This document shows positions 23,761 to 36,354 of a DNA stretch of 64,000 nt, one piece after another; positions within the stretch are counted from its first letter, which is position 1; each line of letters begins with the position of its first letter. The translations under genes and the position numbers were made by a program. Under the pieces are notes generated by a model, which searched no databases, had not been told where the DNA came from, and saw only the letters and a list, made by a program, of their open reading frames with translations. The DNA is from Pontederia crassipes (taxonomy: Eukaryota > Streptophyta > Magnoliopsida > Commelinales > Pontederiaceae), in NCBI GenBank assembly GCA_030549335.1, contig CM060198.1, positions 49,441,353 through 49,505,352 on the forward strand. Direction: 5' to 3'.

Positions 23761-24429
23761 TCTTAGAGATGAGAACAAAATGGTATACATCTCCTCTTGA
23801 TCAAAACAATCATTTCGATTAAGAATTGAACTAATATTCCTGGCATCCGAAATGATTATGAGGCTTACGCAAATATCACTCTTGGTTCATAATACTATAA
23901 GAAAATAGCTTATTACAGACCGTTTGTAATTTGGTCAGAACCGTCGGAAATGACATTTTTCGACGATTTTTTCAACGGATAGCGTTCGTGTGAAAATGAG
24001 GCGTCGCAAACAATTTGCGACGATTATTTCTGAACCGTCGACATCTTCGACGGTCAAGCTGGCAAGCGCAGCTGTCGAACGTTGAAGATTTCAGACGGTT
24101 TGAGCCGTCGATATGTATCGACGGTTTGAACCGTCGATACTCAAAAATTCGTATCGATGGTTTGAGCCGTTGACTGAACAATTGAGTTTCGAGGCTCAAA
24201 TCATTGTTAATTTTAGACGGTTAAAATCGTCGATGATTAGCGATAGTTGGGACCGTCTATAAGCTTGCACGGACGGTTAGAACCGTCGATAAGTATCAAA
24301 AAAATTAATTGTCGATAATTAATTTTTTCATGTTTCCGACGGTACCAAAAAAAATAAAAAAAAATGTCAGAAATTGACTGTCCAAACAGATAATACAACA
24401 AAGGATTCATTTGGATCATAATATCTAAC

Positions 24430-24600
24430 AAAGACATAATATTCAACACAACACATAATATCCAAACAACACATAATATCCATCACATAATTATAAGCCA
24501 ACACAACACATAATATCCAAACATAAGAAATGCAACACAACACATAATATCCAAACATAACAATTGTCCAACACAAATGCCAAACATTATAATATTTTGG
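24430..24600. repeat. short minisatellite within CACTA A
   Basis: About six degenerate copies of a roughly 20-25-bp unit containing ACACATAATATCCAAACA. It lies between the left subterminal repeats and the ORF2 remnant. Confidence 0.7.
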
Positions 24601-24896
24601 AAACATAAAGATGGTAAGCAAAGAGATGGCTGAGCAAAGAGATGTGGTCTTGGTCACGAAAAAGATGGACACATGGGCCGAGCAAAGAGATGAAAAGGCG
24701 TCGGATCTCAAGAACTTCATCATTTGGCAATTCGATCCACCTTTTCGCAAGGCACCTCGATCATCACTACACAACACAAAGAGTCGGGAGAGAGTGAGTT
24801 AAGAGAACAAATATGCAGAATGTGTACAAAACTAGGGGAAGAAAGTTAGCACCTTGTCGGAGCGTAACACAACACACAAAAAACTATAAAACTAAA

Positions 24897-25660
24897 TCAT
24901 TCTCGTCGTCCTAGTCGTCGACTTCGCCACGCATGATGATATGTCATTTCTTTCTTTGTACGACGTTCACGTTCTTCGAACTCCTTTCTGAGCTCCTGCG
25001 TAACCTCTTGCATGATCTCTTGCGTGATCTCTTGCCTAATCTCCTGCCTCATCTGATCAAGAATTTGTTGCATACCTTGACCAGAGGAACCTGAACCTGA
25101 AGTAGATTTACGACTATATCCAATATCTGCAGTACTGACAGAAGAACCGAGGCCATAAATGCGTCCCTTCTTCACCCTGACGTGGTCTGTCCAAAGTTGT
25201 CTTGGGTTCAGCGGTGTGGTCTCCTCCTGCGTGACTTGCGTAATGTGCTCGACTTCTCTTTGTTTATAAGACTCCTAAAATTAGAAAAAAAGATAAATCA
25301 ACGATACTAAAAAATAAGATAAATCAATGACGATTTTACTATCTTATAGATTTACTTGAAATTAAGAAAAAAAGAAGCACTTAGATTTACATACATGTCT
25401 CCCGAGCAAATGATGAAACCTATTCTTTGTTCTTCTTCTGATGAGTCCGGAGAAATACTTCGTCTTGAGTAGGTGGTCTACTCGTCTCTTTCTCCTGCAG
25501 TTAAAAATGTCAAATAAAGTATAATATTTTGTCGACACCATATTGAAAGACTTTACCATTTTTTTGGCAATCGTGCTCGTGGATACACATCCACCCGAAT
25601 GCAAGCATGCTTCCTGGTCGGACTCTCGACTTGTTTTCGCTTTTTCGCACTTGAACATTA
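24897..25660 (-). pseudogene. CACTA A second ORF (transposase_24 / Ptta-En-Spm type) remnant
   Basis: The minus strand shows, from 25660 down, SMLAFGWMCIHEHDCQK, then TSRPPTQDEVFLRTHQKKN (about 25490-25430), then VEHITQVTQEETTPLNPRQL and KKGRIYGLGSS (about 25240-25140). A charged coiled-coil tail follows, with QEIRQEITQEIMQEVTQELR (about 25060-24990). PT..E.FLRTH and KGR(I/V)YGLGS are hallmarks of the TNPA-like CACTA protein, which binds subterminal repeats. Exons are separated by AT-rich introns. At least one stop (after KKNKE) lies inside an otherwise matching stretch, so the gene is probably dead. Confidence 0.7.
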
Positions 25661-26129
25661 TCTATGTGCAACATGAACATAAATAATTATATATAATTAT
25701 AATAAATATATATTATATATGAATAATTATATAATTATAATAAATATAATAATAATAATTAATTGTTATTATTATAAATATATAATAATTATTATAAATA
25801 GATAATTATATATGAATATATAATAAACATTATTTATGTGCAACATGAACATTATCTATGTGCAACATCTTCATATTTTAATATCTTAGGTTTTCCAAAG
25901 AGTATAACCTTGATTTTTGCAAAATGTATTATACTATGTGCACATCTTATCCATATTGATCTCAATATCTTCAATTCCATTATAAATTTTCATATGATTT
26001 TTCATAAAAAGAACATTACCAAGTCATATGAAATTTGAAGAGCATATTAATATTCTACATGATTCCGGTGAAAAGAGCCTTAGATGACCATTATCATGCC
26101 TAACTATTTGCAATGAAATAGCCTATCGT

Positions 26130-26570
26130 GTTATTGAACTCCTATCCGCTCGAGGAGGGCGGATCCGGTCGCAGCGGCGGCGCGGCGGTCAGATCTGCCC
26201 GCCATGCGCGGAGGACGGCCGGATCTGGCCGCGGCGGCGGCTAGATCTGCCCGCCGCACGCCGAGGGCGACCGGATCTAGGAGGGAAGAGAGAGCACAGA
26301 GGGTGGAGGCTAGGAGAGTGGCCGAGGAGCCCACCTGCGCCGGAGACGGGGGTTGCAGACGCGATGGCAGGTCGACCTGCTGGCGGCAGACGGCGACTTC
26401 AGGCGGCTAGCGAGCGCAATGCAGGTGGCAGACACAGGCACCAGGGGCCGACGGTCCAGCTGGCAGGCGTTTGGCGGAGCGCGGATGCCGGCAAGGTCAA
26501 CGGAGGATGCCGCCGGATGGTTCTCCAAACGGCCGATCGAGATCCGAAAGAGAGGAAAACCAAGGAAGTG
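26130..26570. other. GC-rich block beside the right subterminal repeats of CACTA A
   Basis: About 440 bp of high GC in a low-GC element, with repeated AGATCTGCCCGCC and GCGGCGGCG words. Several frames are open on both strands, as expected in GC-rich DNA, and none shows a known domain. It lies upstream of the minus-strand ORF2 remnant, so it may be the element's promoter or first exon. A similar block is found in CACTA C at 46260-46800. Confidence 0.5.
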
Positions 26571-26577
26571 AGAGTGG

Positions 26578-27163
26578 GGTCGAATATTTATATAGCCAAT
26601 TTCCGACGGTCGGAATGGTCGGAACCATTGAAAAATAGGTAAATACAATAAAATATTAATTCGAATTAGGACAGTCGAACCCACTGGATGAACCGTCGAA
26701 ACATTCGATAGTTCTCCAAACTGTTGAAACTTCTGACAGTTTTGACCGTCGCAATATATAATAATATATATCAAGTGAAAGAGAATTATATAAATTATAA
26801 ATCTTCATTTTCGATGGTCAAAACCGTCAAAAATATTTAAAATAGAATTAAAATCAATTAACATTTCGAAGGGTCGAATATTTATATAGCCAATTTTCGA
26901 CGGTCGGAATGGTCGGAATTGTTGGAAAATAGGTAAATATAATAAAATATTAATTCGAATTAGGGCAGTCGAACCCATTGGATGAACCGTCGAAACATTC
27001 GACAGTTCTCCAAACTGTTGAAACTTCCGACAGTTTTGACCGTCGCAATATATAATAATATATATCAAGTGAAAGAGAATTATATAAATTATAAATCTTC
27101 ATTTTCGATGGTCAAAACTGTCGAAAATATTTAAAATAGAATTAAAATCAATTAACATTTCGA
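26578..27163. repeat. 293-bp tandem duplication in CACTA A subterminal DNA
   Basis: The unit beginning GGGTCGAATATTTATATAGC at 26578 recurs at 26871 with few differences; a third partial start GGGTCCGACC follows at 27164. Each unit carries several GACGGT/ACCGTC motifs, so the duplication multiplies the subterminal motif number. Confidence 0.88.
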
Positions 27164-27589
27164 CGGGTCCGACCATCGAAATATCGACGATTAGATGAAT
27201 CGTTGCAACTTTAGATGGCCGAAATCGTCGAAAAATAAAATAAAAATAACCTATTATCATTAACCAATTTCGACGGCTAAGACCGTTGCAAGTTTCGACG
27301 GATACATGAACCGTCAAAATTTTCGACGGTATGAACCGTCGAAAAACCACCATGAAAACGGATCAGCCGGTTTTAATATCTTCGACAATTACGATCATCA
27401 AAATTTTCGACGGAAAGTTTCGACGAATTTTCAACCGTCGTAAGTTCAGGCGGCTAAAACCGTCGAAAACATTTTCAACGATAATTGCAACGGATTATTC
27501 GATCCGCCGAAAAATCCATCGATATTTCAGATGGATTTTCACTTGTCGAAAATGAACCGTCGAAAATCGACATTTTTCTTGTAGTGTAA

Positions 27590-28791
27590 GGGGTCCAATT
27601 AGATCTCTCGTAAGTAGACTTTTTATAGTCAATCTTTGGTATTTGGAAAGTGATGTCGACGGTTGAACTCGTGCGACTCTAATGATTATATATATTATTC
27701 ACAGATTAAAAATTAATCCATCATTGAGTCTAATTAATTTAGTAAAATCATTTCATATCGCGTGCCTAAATAGGTGAAATTCTTAATAAATTTTTTTTTA
27801 CATTTACGATGGATCGAACTCAAAACATGCGAGAACGAGCCACACTCATGGAGTTAGGATTTTTGCATTGGATCCCGTGGGAGACCAGTCGAGAGTCTCA
27901 GCGCCTACATCATCCATCTATATCTGCCATCAACGGTCGAATGCATTTGGCTAAATTTTCGAAACTTCTGTTAGGAAATCAAGATGTTAAAATTTTATTA
28001 TAGGATTGATAAGGATACATTTTTGTAAATAATTGCAAATTACTCCATTTATTTTAACCATGCAGTGGCAGACTTGTCGATCAGAATATTTTAGATTGAA
28101 ATTTATACTTTTTCGTATATTCTAAGACTCTGTTTATATCGGAGTAAATATTAAGTCATTTCGTTTTCAATTTTGCTTTTAAAAAACAATGCATATTTAC
28201 TTCGGTCACAAGATCTAAACGACACGTTCACCATTTTTTAAGAGATATTTTACAAAAGGAGTGCACAAAGGGCACCGCTTGATCAAATACACATAATATA
28301 GTTTTGATATATCAATATTAAAATGAATAAAATAACATAAAAATAACAAGAATACAAACATAGGCAATAATATATACACTATGCGTACTTGTACGATAAA
28401 AAAATGTATAAAATTTGTCTTTTGGCAAGATGAATTGAACTTTAACTATTTGAATTTATTTTCTACTCTCGGATTCGAATTTAAAAAGAAAAAAAACGGA
28501 GACAGTGAATATTGAGTTTAATAATCACGGTTGAGACTTGAGAGGTAAGAAACTTTGAATCCCTCGCTCTCAAAATTCAAACCTAAAAATATGAGAAAAG
28601 TCAACGTAGGTGAGGTGGGTACGTAGCTAGGGACCGAGAGAATGGCGCGTTGCCTCCGGAATCTGCCGTCTAATTACGTGCGGGTTTGGCGGCTTCTATG
28701 CAATTGCATTTTCCTTGTCCCTTTGCATGATCACATGAGACGTGTGAAAAAGGCATGGAGCCATGCACGAAACTTAATTAACTCTCTCTGT
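27590..28791. other. intergenic DNA, no gene recognised
   Basis: Mostly AT-rich. A short open frame at 27809-28003 has no recognisable domain. No repeat boundaries were identified. Confidence 0.35.
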
Positions 28792-29318
28792 GGTTATTTT
28801 ATCGAATCATTCTTAAATTATCATAATTTTTTTATATTTAATTTTAAATTATGAACTTCATTTTTTGAATGCATAAACTATCACAATCTTTTCAATTTGA
28901 TCCTCCCGTTTAATTTCGTCACATTTGTAAAAAGTTCATTATACCTCTGCATTAAATGTTAGTCTATTTTTACATAAAATAATATATAATAATGAATATA
29001 AAAAATAATTAAAAAAATACCGGAGCCCCCCTCCCCAAATCGTCGTAGTGGGGCGTCGTCCTCCCTACTTTTGTAAAATTATTTTTTATATTTATTATTA
29101 TATATTATTTCATACAAAAATATACTAGCACTTAAGTTATTGGTATAATGGACTTTTCACGAATGCGAAAAATCAAAGATAACCGAAAAGTCGATGGAAT
29201 TGGACGGAAGGATCAAATTAGAAAAATCGTGATAGTTTAGGATCCAAAAAAAAAGTTCGTAGTGTGGAGTTAGATTTGAAAAATCATAATAGTTTAGGGA
29301 TGATTTGAGGAAATAACC
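28792..29318. mobile_element. foldback MITE with about 215-bp inverted arms
   Basis: The left end GGTTATTTTATCGAATCATT (28792) and the right end, read in reverse complement GGTTATTTCCTCAAATCATC (from 29318), pair along most of the element. Shared blocks are ATCATAATTTTT, AACTATCACAAT, AATTTGATCCT and ATAATATATAATAAT. Only about 60-80 bp remain unpaired in the centre, and that loop is strikingly GC-rich (CCGGAGCCCCCCTCCCC). It has no coding capacity. The long inverted arms suggest a MULE-related foldback element. No clean target duplication was seen. Confidence 0.78.
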
Positions 29319-29329
29319 TATACATATAT

Positions 29330-29352
29330 ATATATATAAAGAGAGAGAGAGA
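29330..29352. repeat. short (TA)n-(GA)n tract
   Basis: TATATATATAAA followed by GA repeats separates the foldback MITE from the next MULE. Confidence 0.75.
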
Positions 29353-31779
29353 GGTATATTACGGTGTGAACACATTTAGGTGTGAACAGGTGCGATCATA
29401 GTATCATATCCGCCCATCCTTGATTCAACGTCTCAAATTGAAGCGCGATTGAACCGAGTTGGAGACTCAAAGGCACGACGGTTCAATTGAGGCTTTCGAC
29501 GATCGATCCACTCCTTCAACCTGCTCCACACCTAGGGTAAAAGAGAACCGGCTGGTCCTCCAAGCTTGGCCGCGTGATCTCACCTCTACTGCGCGGATCT
29601 CGGCTTGGGCGAAGAAGACACTATTCTAGGATGCGATCTCGCCCTGCTGTGCACGCATCTCTGTGAAGAAGAAAGGACAAGACCGATTCGAAGAAAGAAG
29701 CCGGAACACGATTCGAAGAATGGTAACATTCCTCTATGAAGTAGCCCCTGCTTTGCACGATTTCAATTTTCTCATGACACATGGTTTTCTCTCTGTGAAG
29801 GAGCCGGACACGAAGGACCCCCACATATTTTGATTTAAGATTGAAAAGATCTAAACAAGGTACATTGCATATGATTCTTATATAACATTGTATACACTAT
29901 TTAACAAAATTAATAACAAATTGCATTATATTTTTCTCTTATTAAAATGTGATAACACGACCTTAAGATTTCGCGCTCTTGGTTAGGCCAAAACTACCTA
30001 TATAATTTGCAAAGTGTCCATCTCTAATTAACTACCAACATAATTTTTTAGCAGCCTACGTATTTTATTAACTGCCTACATTGTGTTTTAACTGATGATT
30101 AAAAGTAACAATTGTTGGTCCAGTGTACACGTCATCTTGAATGTTTGCATAATGTCCTCCCTCATAAGTGACGAACAAATTGGGTCAACTATGGGCCCCG
30201 ATGGAAGGTAATAATTTGATCAAATTATTATATGTCCTTACTCTAAAATGAATCATTTTCCTCATTAATTGAAGTTTTACACAGTGTGCATGATTTAGAA
30301 GATGGGCATGAACATTCTCATGGTGTTGATGGGAAATTGTTTGTTGGAATGACATTTGATACAAATTATGAAGCATATGAATTTTATAATTTATATGGCA
30401 GGACAATCGATTTTTCCATAAGAAAGTCATTCCATTTGAAGCCTAATGAAAGAAGAAAGTTTGCATGTAGAATGTTTGTTTGTCCTAAGGAAGGGCATAA
30501 AGATATGAAATGAAATGTTGGACCCAATGTGAAAAGAAGGAGAGAACAACGGACCGGTTGTGAGGCCCATTTATTTATTAGAGAAGGAAAAGATAAAAAG
30601 TGGGTTGTAAAAATATCGTTTGTTAGCCACTCCTTCGAAAGTTGGGAGATTGCGATCGCATAGTAACTTATGTGATACTTCTAGATATTTAATTAGACAA
30701 TTTCATGAAGTAGGGATGGGTCCTTCTAGTATGGCTAAGATTCTAAATTTCTCAGGTGCTTCAACGATTACTACACAAGATTGCATCAATCATTTGATTG
30801 CAAAGAGACAAAACAATGATGGTAAAGAATGCATGGATGCCGTTGCTTATTTCGAACCGAAGAAGAATGGTGACGTTGGGTTTTGTTTCGAAATGCTTGT
30901 GGATGAAATTAATATTGCAAGAAATGTGTTTTGGGAAGACAATTGATCGAGAGATACTTATGCAACTTTCGGAGATGTTGTGGTTTTTGACACTACGTAT
31001 AGAACCAATAAATTTTATGTCATTTGCGCCCTTTACGGGGGTTAATCATCATATGCAATCTATTTTATTTGGATGTGCTCTGCTTGCATATGAGAAGGAA
31101 GACACCTTCATTTGGTTGTTTCAAATATGGTTGGAGTGCATGAGAGGGAATGAACCTATATGTATCATTACAGACCAAGATATTGCTATGGGAAATGCCA
31201 TACGTAAAGTATTTCTAAATACAAGACATCATTTTTGTATTTAGCATATTTTAAAAAATGCATTTATTAACACACGTGATTTGTGTGGCCGAGGCAACTT
31301 TATGAAAGATTTCAAGAAGTGGATATATGAATCAATAAGCATTAATGATTGTGAAGAGAAATAGGTCCTACTGAAGCAAGCTTATGAAATTCCAGACGGT
31401 CATTGGACAGAAATGATGTACGCTAAAAGTTATTTTTGGGTGACAATTTATTTTAGTGAAATCTTTTGTGCAGGCATGTCATCTTCATAAAGATTTGAAA
31501 GCATTATTTTTTATGGTTTCATAAATTCTCATACGTCTTTGACATAATTCGTGGTGCAATATGATAAAGCCCTTCATTCTCGCTGAAACAGAGGACCGGG
31601 AAGATTTTAAAAATTTGAACTCCACGCCTGCCTTGGGTTCAAAAAATCTATTAGAGGCACATACGGGAAAGGTATATACTCAAAAAAAATTTCATATTCC
31701 AAAAAGAGTTCAAAGTTATTAATGACTTTCGAGCACAAAAAAATTCTAAAGATGGTAATGAAGTTGTCTACTCAGTGTT

Positions 31780-32063
31780 GATAACATAGATTCCTATTTC
31801 TCAATGATATTTCCATGATCGAGACAATTGGATGAATCCCGTGAAACCATTTCATAGAAGTTCATTGATATCTTCTTTTTATAAAGCAAATCGACTTCGA
31901 TTCTTGAATGATCCAAATCACTTCTGGTTCTATTGTAACAAAAGATTCTCCTTTTATGTGGAAAGGACCCGTCCTAATAATGAAGATCTTACATATGGAC
32001 AATTCCTCACTATCTTGTTCATTCGCAACAAAATATTTTCTTTGTGCGTCGGTAAAAAAAACA
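31780..32063 (+). other. ycf2: plastid insertion (NUPT), part 1: ycf2 fragment
   Basis: The plus strand reads DSYFSMIF, then after a one-base shift [33 protein letters not shown] and [20 protein letters not shown]. This is an internal piece of the giant plastid Ycf2 protein (inverted-repeat region of the plastome). A frame change near 31815 and amino-acid replacements show it is a decaying nuclear copy. It begins within a few bases of where the MULE transposase reading stops (SVLI). Confidence 0.88.
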
Positions 32064-32065
32064 TA

Positions 32066-32263
32066 TTCCGCCGAGTTTCCTTAGAGAGAGTTGTCTCGTG
32101 CCCCTAGGTATTTTCTACCTACCCAACTGTGTCGGTTTCGGGTACAGGTACCATTTTGTTGGAGGTCATTCGAGCTTTTCCTGGGAGTATGGCATGGGTT
32201 ATTCCGCGCCGTAGCGCCTTGGTACTCGGACATTGGCTCGAGGCATTTTCTCTACCCCTTCTG
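32066..32263 (-). other. rrn23: plastid insertion (NUPT), part 2: 23S rRNA fragment
   Basis: On the minus strand this is plastid 23S rRNA. It runs from GAAGGGGTAGAGAAAATGCC through GAGCCAATGTCCGAGTACCA and GCCATACTCCCAGGAAAAGC to CCTGTACCCGAAACCGACAC and AGACAACTCTCTCTAAGGAA. About 200 nt of the roughly 2.8-kb gene is present. It is joined directly to the ycf2 piece, in opposite orientation, with no intervening nuclear sequence. Not a functional rRNA gene. Confidence 0.9.
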
Positions 32264-32350
32264 TTTGAAAAAGAAAAAAAGAAAAAGATTAGAAACTTAT
32301 TTTTTTATCTTTGGTGTGATCCCTATTTTCACGGAATGATCATAAAAAAA

Positions 32351-32526
<176 letters not shown>

Positions 32527-34169
32527 TCACGAAACTATTTCAGTGAGATGTTTTTGTAGGAAGTTTGAACAAGAAGGAATACTATGTGCCCGCATTTTAA
32601 ATGTTCTCACAAAAAAAAGGGATAACTTGTTTACCTGAAAAGTATGTTCTTCACCATTGGACGATCAATGCCCGGTACTTGAAAGCATGCTTGGTTCATT
32701 ATAGTGCCCTGAGCGGACAATCTTCTATATTTACCATGAAGAAATGGACATGGCGAAGTAATATTTGGAAAGTTAATCATTTCGGTTTGTGATCGGATGA
32801 TCATCTTGATTTTGGCTTGGAAAATATAAATGATGTTCTCCAAAAATTTGAATCTTTTAAAGTGGGGGACACACATGAAATTGTCGAGGCATTGGTCCAA
32901 GAGGTCTTAATGATCGCTTCTTCATGGCAATGACAAATTGGCGTACTTGTCACTTTAACACTCGACATTAAAACTAATAAGTTGAAAAAAAATTAGTCAT
33001 ACTTGAATCCAACTAACCAAAACATTAACTTTTAAACTAGTTTCTTTGATAATGAAATTTCTTTTCCAGATGTCATTCATAAGGCAATGAACATGTAGAA
33101 CACTACTAATTTTTAACAAGCTAATTTTCAAATGACATTTATATTGAAACCGGAATTAGAATTAAAAAAAGATGCAACAATTCTAATATACCTAGCATAT
33201 TAGTCTATTCTCATTCTTGTATATAATAATTGAAGAACCTCACACCATTGATATTGTATATGAAAGAAGCATAATGACTACTTAAATTCATTGGGAGGAA
33301 TCAGAAAATCAATTTGTGATGATTCACTAGAGGGTATATTCCCTATTGTAGTCGAATTAGCATATTTGTATTTTGTCTGTCATTTATCATGCACCTCAGG
33401 CAAACAAATTGACGATGGAAGATAAAAACATGTCAATCGATTCTCATTCTAAATCGAAAAATCAAGGCTTTGGGGAACCTAAGACTGTCTAACGACAGTT
33501 TAAACCGTCCTTCGCGTCCTAGCGGAGAGACCATGATGGAGCAGGCTTTGGCAGAGGGTGGAGCAGCTTCTCTTCGCTCTTCTCGTCTGCCCTAGGTTGG
33601 ATGAGAGATCGCATGCCCTCTTCTTTGGCCGGAGCAGAGGACGTCGAGATCACATCCATGTCCTAGGTGCAGATCATGGAAGGGGATGAGGGTGACACAA
33701 CTATGAGGCGTCGAGAGGATCACGGAAACACGAAGGTGAGGAGATGAGATCGTGCCCTTGGTGCAGATCGTGGAAGGGGCTGAGGGCATTCGACGAACTT
33801 GTGCACCAGATCTACACCCTACTGTGCAGATCGTTGGACTTCTCAATGCGAGTTGAGGCATCCCCTCTTCTTTGGCTGGAGCAAAGGGCACCGCGGCTGT
33901 GATGCGTCGAGAGGATCGGGGAAGCACAAAAGTGAGGAGATGGGATCGTCCTAGTTTTCGCCCTTCTCTAATCTAGGGCAAAAGAGAACCGAAAACCTCA
34001 ACTGCACCGTCGCGCCTGTGAGTCTCCATCCCGGTTCAGCCGTGCTTCAATATGAGACATTGAATCAAGATGGACGGATAGGATGCTTTGATCACACTTG
34101 GTCTCACCTAAATGTGTTCACACCCTAATATATACTACAACAAAATAGTCATTTAAGGACACATAATTA

Positions 34170-35240
34170 AAGACACAAAGCGTCCTTATTTTACACAAAG
34201 TGTTCATTTATAAGGACGTTTTATATAGCATTTGTATTATTATAACATAATAAGGACACAAATATATTTAGCATCCTGCTTTTAAAATTTTAAGACACAT
34301 TAATTTTGTATCCCTATTTTAATTTAGAATATAAATATATTTTTATTTTAAATCTCATAATTTGAATAATCTAGTGACACAAATTTAATTGTGTCCCAAT
34401 AATATTTGTAATAAGGACACTTCTTATTATGTGTCACAATAAAAGTCGATAATAAAGATGTCACTAATTATGTGTCCCAATAATATTCGATAATAAGGAC
34501 GTCACATATTATACGCCCTAATAATATTCCATAATAGGGATGCCGCTTATCATACATCCTAATAATATTAGATAATAGGAACACCGCTTATTATGTATCT
34601 TAAAAATATTAGATAATAAAGACGTCACTTATTATGTGTCACAACAATATCTGATAACAAAGACATCTTTTATTATGCGTCCCAATAATATTTGATAATA
34701 GGGACATCGCTTATTATGCATCTCAATAATATTCGATGATAGAGACGTTGCTTATTATGCGTCCCAATAAATATGGACGTCGCTTTTTATGCGTCCCAAT
34801 AATATTAGATAACAAGGACAATGCTTGTAACATGTCCCAATAAATAGGGACGTCACATTTTATGCATCCCAATAATATTCGACAATAGAAACACTGCTTA
34901 TTATGCGTCCTAAAAAATTCAATAATAAAGATGCCACTTATTTTTTGTCCCAATAATATTTGATAATAATAATGTCTCTTATTATGTGTCCCAATAATAT
35001 TCGATAATAGGGACATCACTTATTATGCGTCCTCATATTATTCGATAATATGGACACTACTTTACTATGTATCCTTAAAATATTCGATAATAAAGACACA
35101 CTTTACTATGTGTCTCAAAAATATTCAACAATAGGGATGATATATATTATGGGTTACTAAAATATTTGATAATGGGAATGTCATTACATATTATGTGCCT
35201 CTAATAAATTAAGAATATAAGGACGTAGCTATTTATGTCC
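34170..35240. repeat. subterminal repeat array of CACTA B
   Basis: Over about 1.05 kb a degenerate unit of roughly 40-50 bp is repeated some twenty times. The consensus is near GGGACGTCGCTTATTATGCG followed by TCCCAATAATATTCGATAAT. Copies differ by scattered substitutions but share phase and orientation. Similar motifs reappear beyond the genes at 40370-40740 (ATTATGCGTCTTTAAATAAC). Such arrays are the binding sites of the TNPA-type protein in CACTA elements. Confidence 0.88.
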
Positions 35241-36354
35241 TTACAATTGTAATATAAACTAAGTTAAACTTTTAAAATTTTTGTAAAAAACAAAAATATT
35301 TTTAATAGGTAGCTAGCTAGTATATATTCTATTTATTATTAAGAAAATTTAGGAGGGATACTTAATTTCTTTGACAAAGGTGTGTACATGAATTGTTTTT
35401 TTGTTCTACATTGATTCTTTTCTTTAGGGTTATTCATGAATTCGCTTGACACAAATCCAATCACTCTGATTGGATTAAGTTGATAACAAAGGAATTAACA
35501 AATTAATATGATTGAACTTAATTGAATCTCATTGGGTCAAAAGTTAAATGAGGCCGATCTCAATTTTTGCTTTCATAATCCTTTTTATAAATCATGCATT
35601 TAACTTTTAATGCAAGATTTTATCTTTTAGACATCTAATTAAAATCGTTTTTATTAAGCCTAATATGTATTTTAATTTTAAAGCTATAAAATTAATTTAG
35701 TTTTTGAAATACTTTGTACTAGACTCGTTTATTATTAAATTTTGATAGAATCTAACTTAACCAAGAACTCAAATCGATCAAATTTAGACTTTGAACAATG
35801 TCTAGATTATTAATGGTTTGAAGCTCTTTGATATAATTAATGATAGAGGATGATCAAGTATTCATTTATGATCATAAATAATTTGAAGTTCATTCAATAG
35901 TATTTTTTAAATTGGATTTCAAATATGATGTCATATTAATTTCAGTTAGGTGTTTGATTGAATTCCATTAATAGACCAATTTTTTAGGTTCTAATGGTAG
36001 CATAATTTGATTGGCTTTATAGTATTACTTATAACTTCAAACCTAATTAAAACTGAGTTTTAAATTTTTAGTTGACACCAAGTTTTATGAGGTTTAAATT
36101 TTAAAAAAAGATTTTACAAATAATTTATGTAAAAGATATATATTGTTATGGTATCTAATTATGACTTTTATATATTATTTTTTATCTAATTTAAGCAAGA
36201 GAAAAAAGTTAATATATGTATTTAAATAATTTCGAAATTTATAATTATATATTTAGAAGTAATGTTTATCTTATTTGTGTCTTTATATATCTAACACTTA
36301 ACAATAAATTATATAATAAATTATATTTGTGTCTTTATATATTTGAGCAGAGAG
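35241..36354. other. AT-rich stretch between repeat array and TNPD remnant of CACTA B
   Basis: The position where the N-terminal and catalytic (Transposase_21) exons of TNPD should be. No matching protein segment was found, which points to an internal deletion. Confidence 0.4.

Larger units (their letters stand above)
23893..27586 (-). mobile_element. CACTA (En/Spm) element A, non-autonomous
   Basis: The left terminus TACTATAAGAAAATAG (23893) and right terminus CATTTTTCTTGTAGTG (to 27586) are the inverted ends of a CACTACAAGAAAA-type element, with the left end mutated from CACTA. A perfect 3-bp duplication TAA flanks it (23890-23892 and 27587-27589). Both subterminal regions (23930-24350 and 26580-27560) are packed with GACGGTT/AACCGTCGA words in both orientations, as expected for transposase-binding subterminal repeats. 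The interior carries a transposase_24-type ORF2 remnant on the minus strand and a GC-rich block, but no TNPD catalytic domain. At 3.7 kb it is non-autonomous. Confidence 0.88.

Noticed and set aside
24237..24777. 136-codon and 70-codon minus-strand frames in CACTA A
   Set aside because: They translate the CACTA minisatellite and subterminal repeats (Tyr/Cys/Met-rich repeats) with no domain.
34133..34140. Direct use of ATA as a 3-bp target duplication for CACTA B
   Set aside because: The right terminus of element B was not found, so the duplication cannot be tested.
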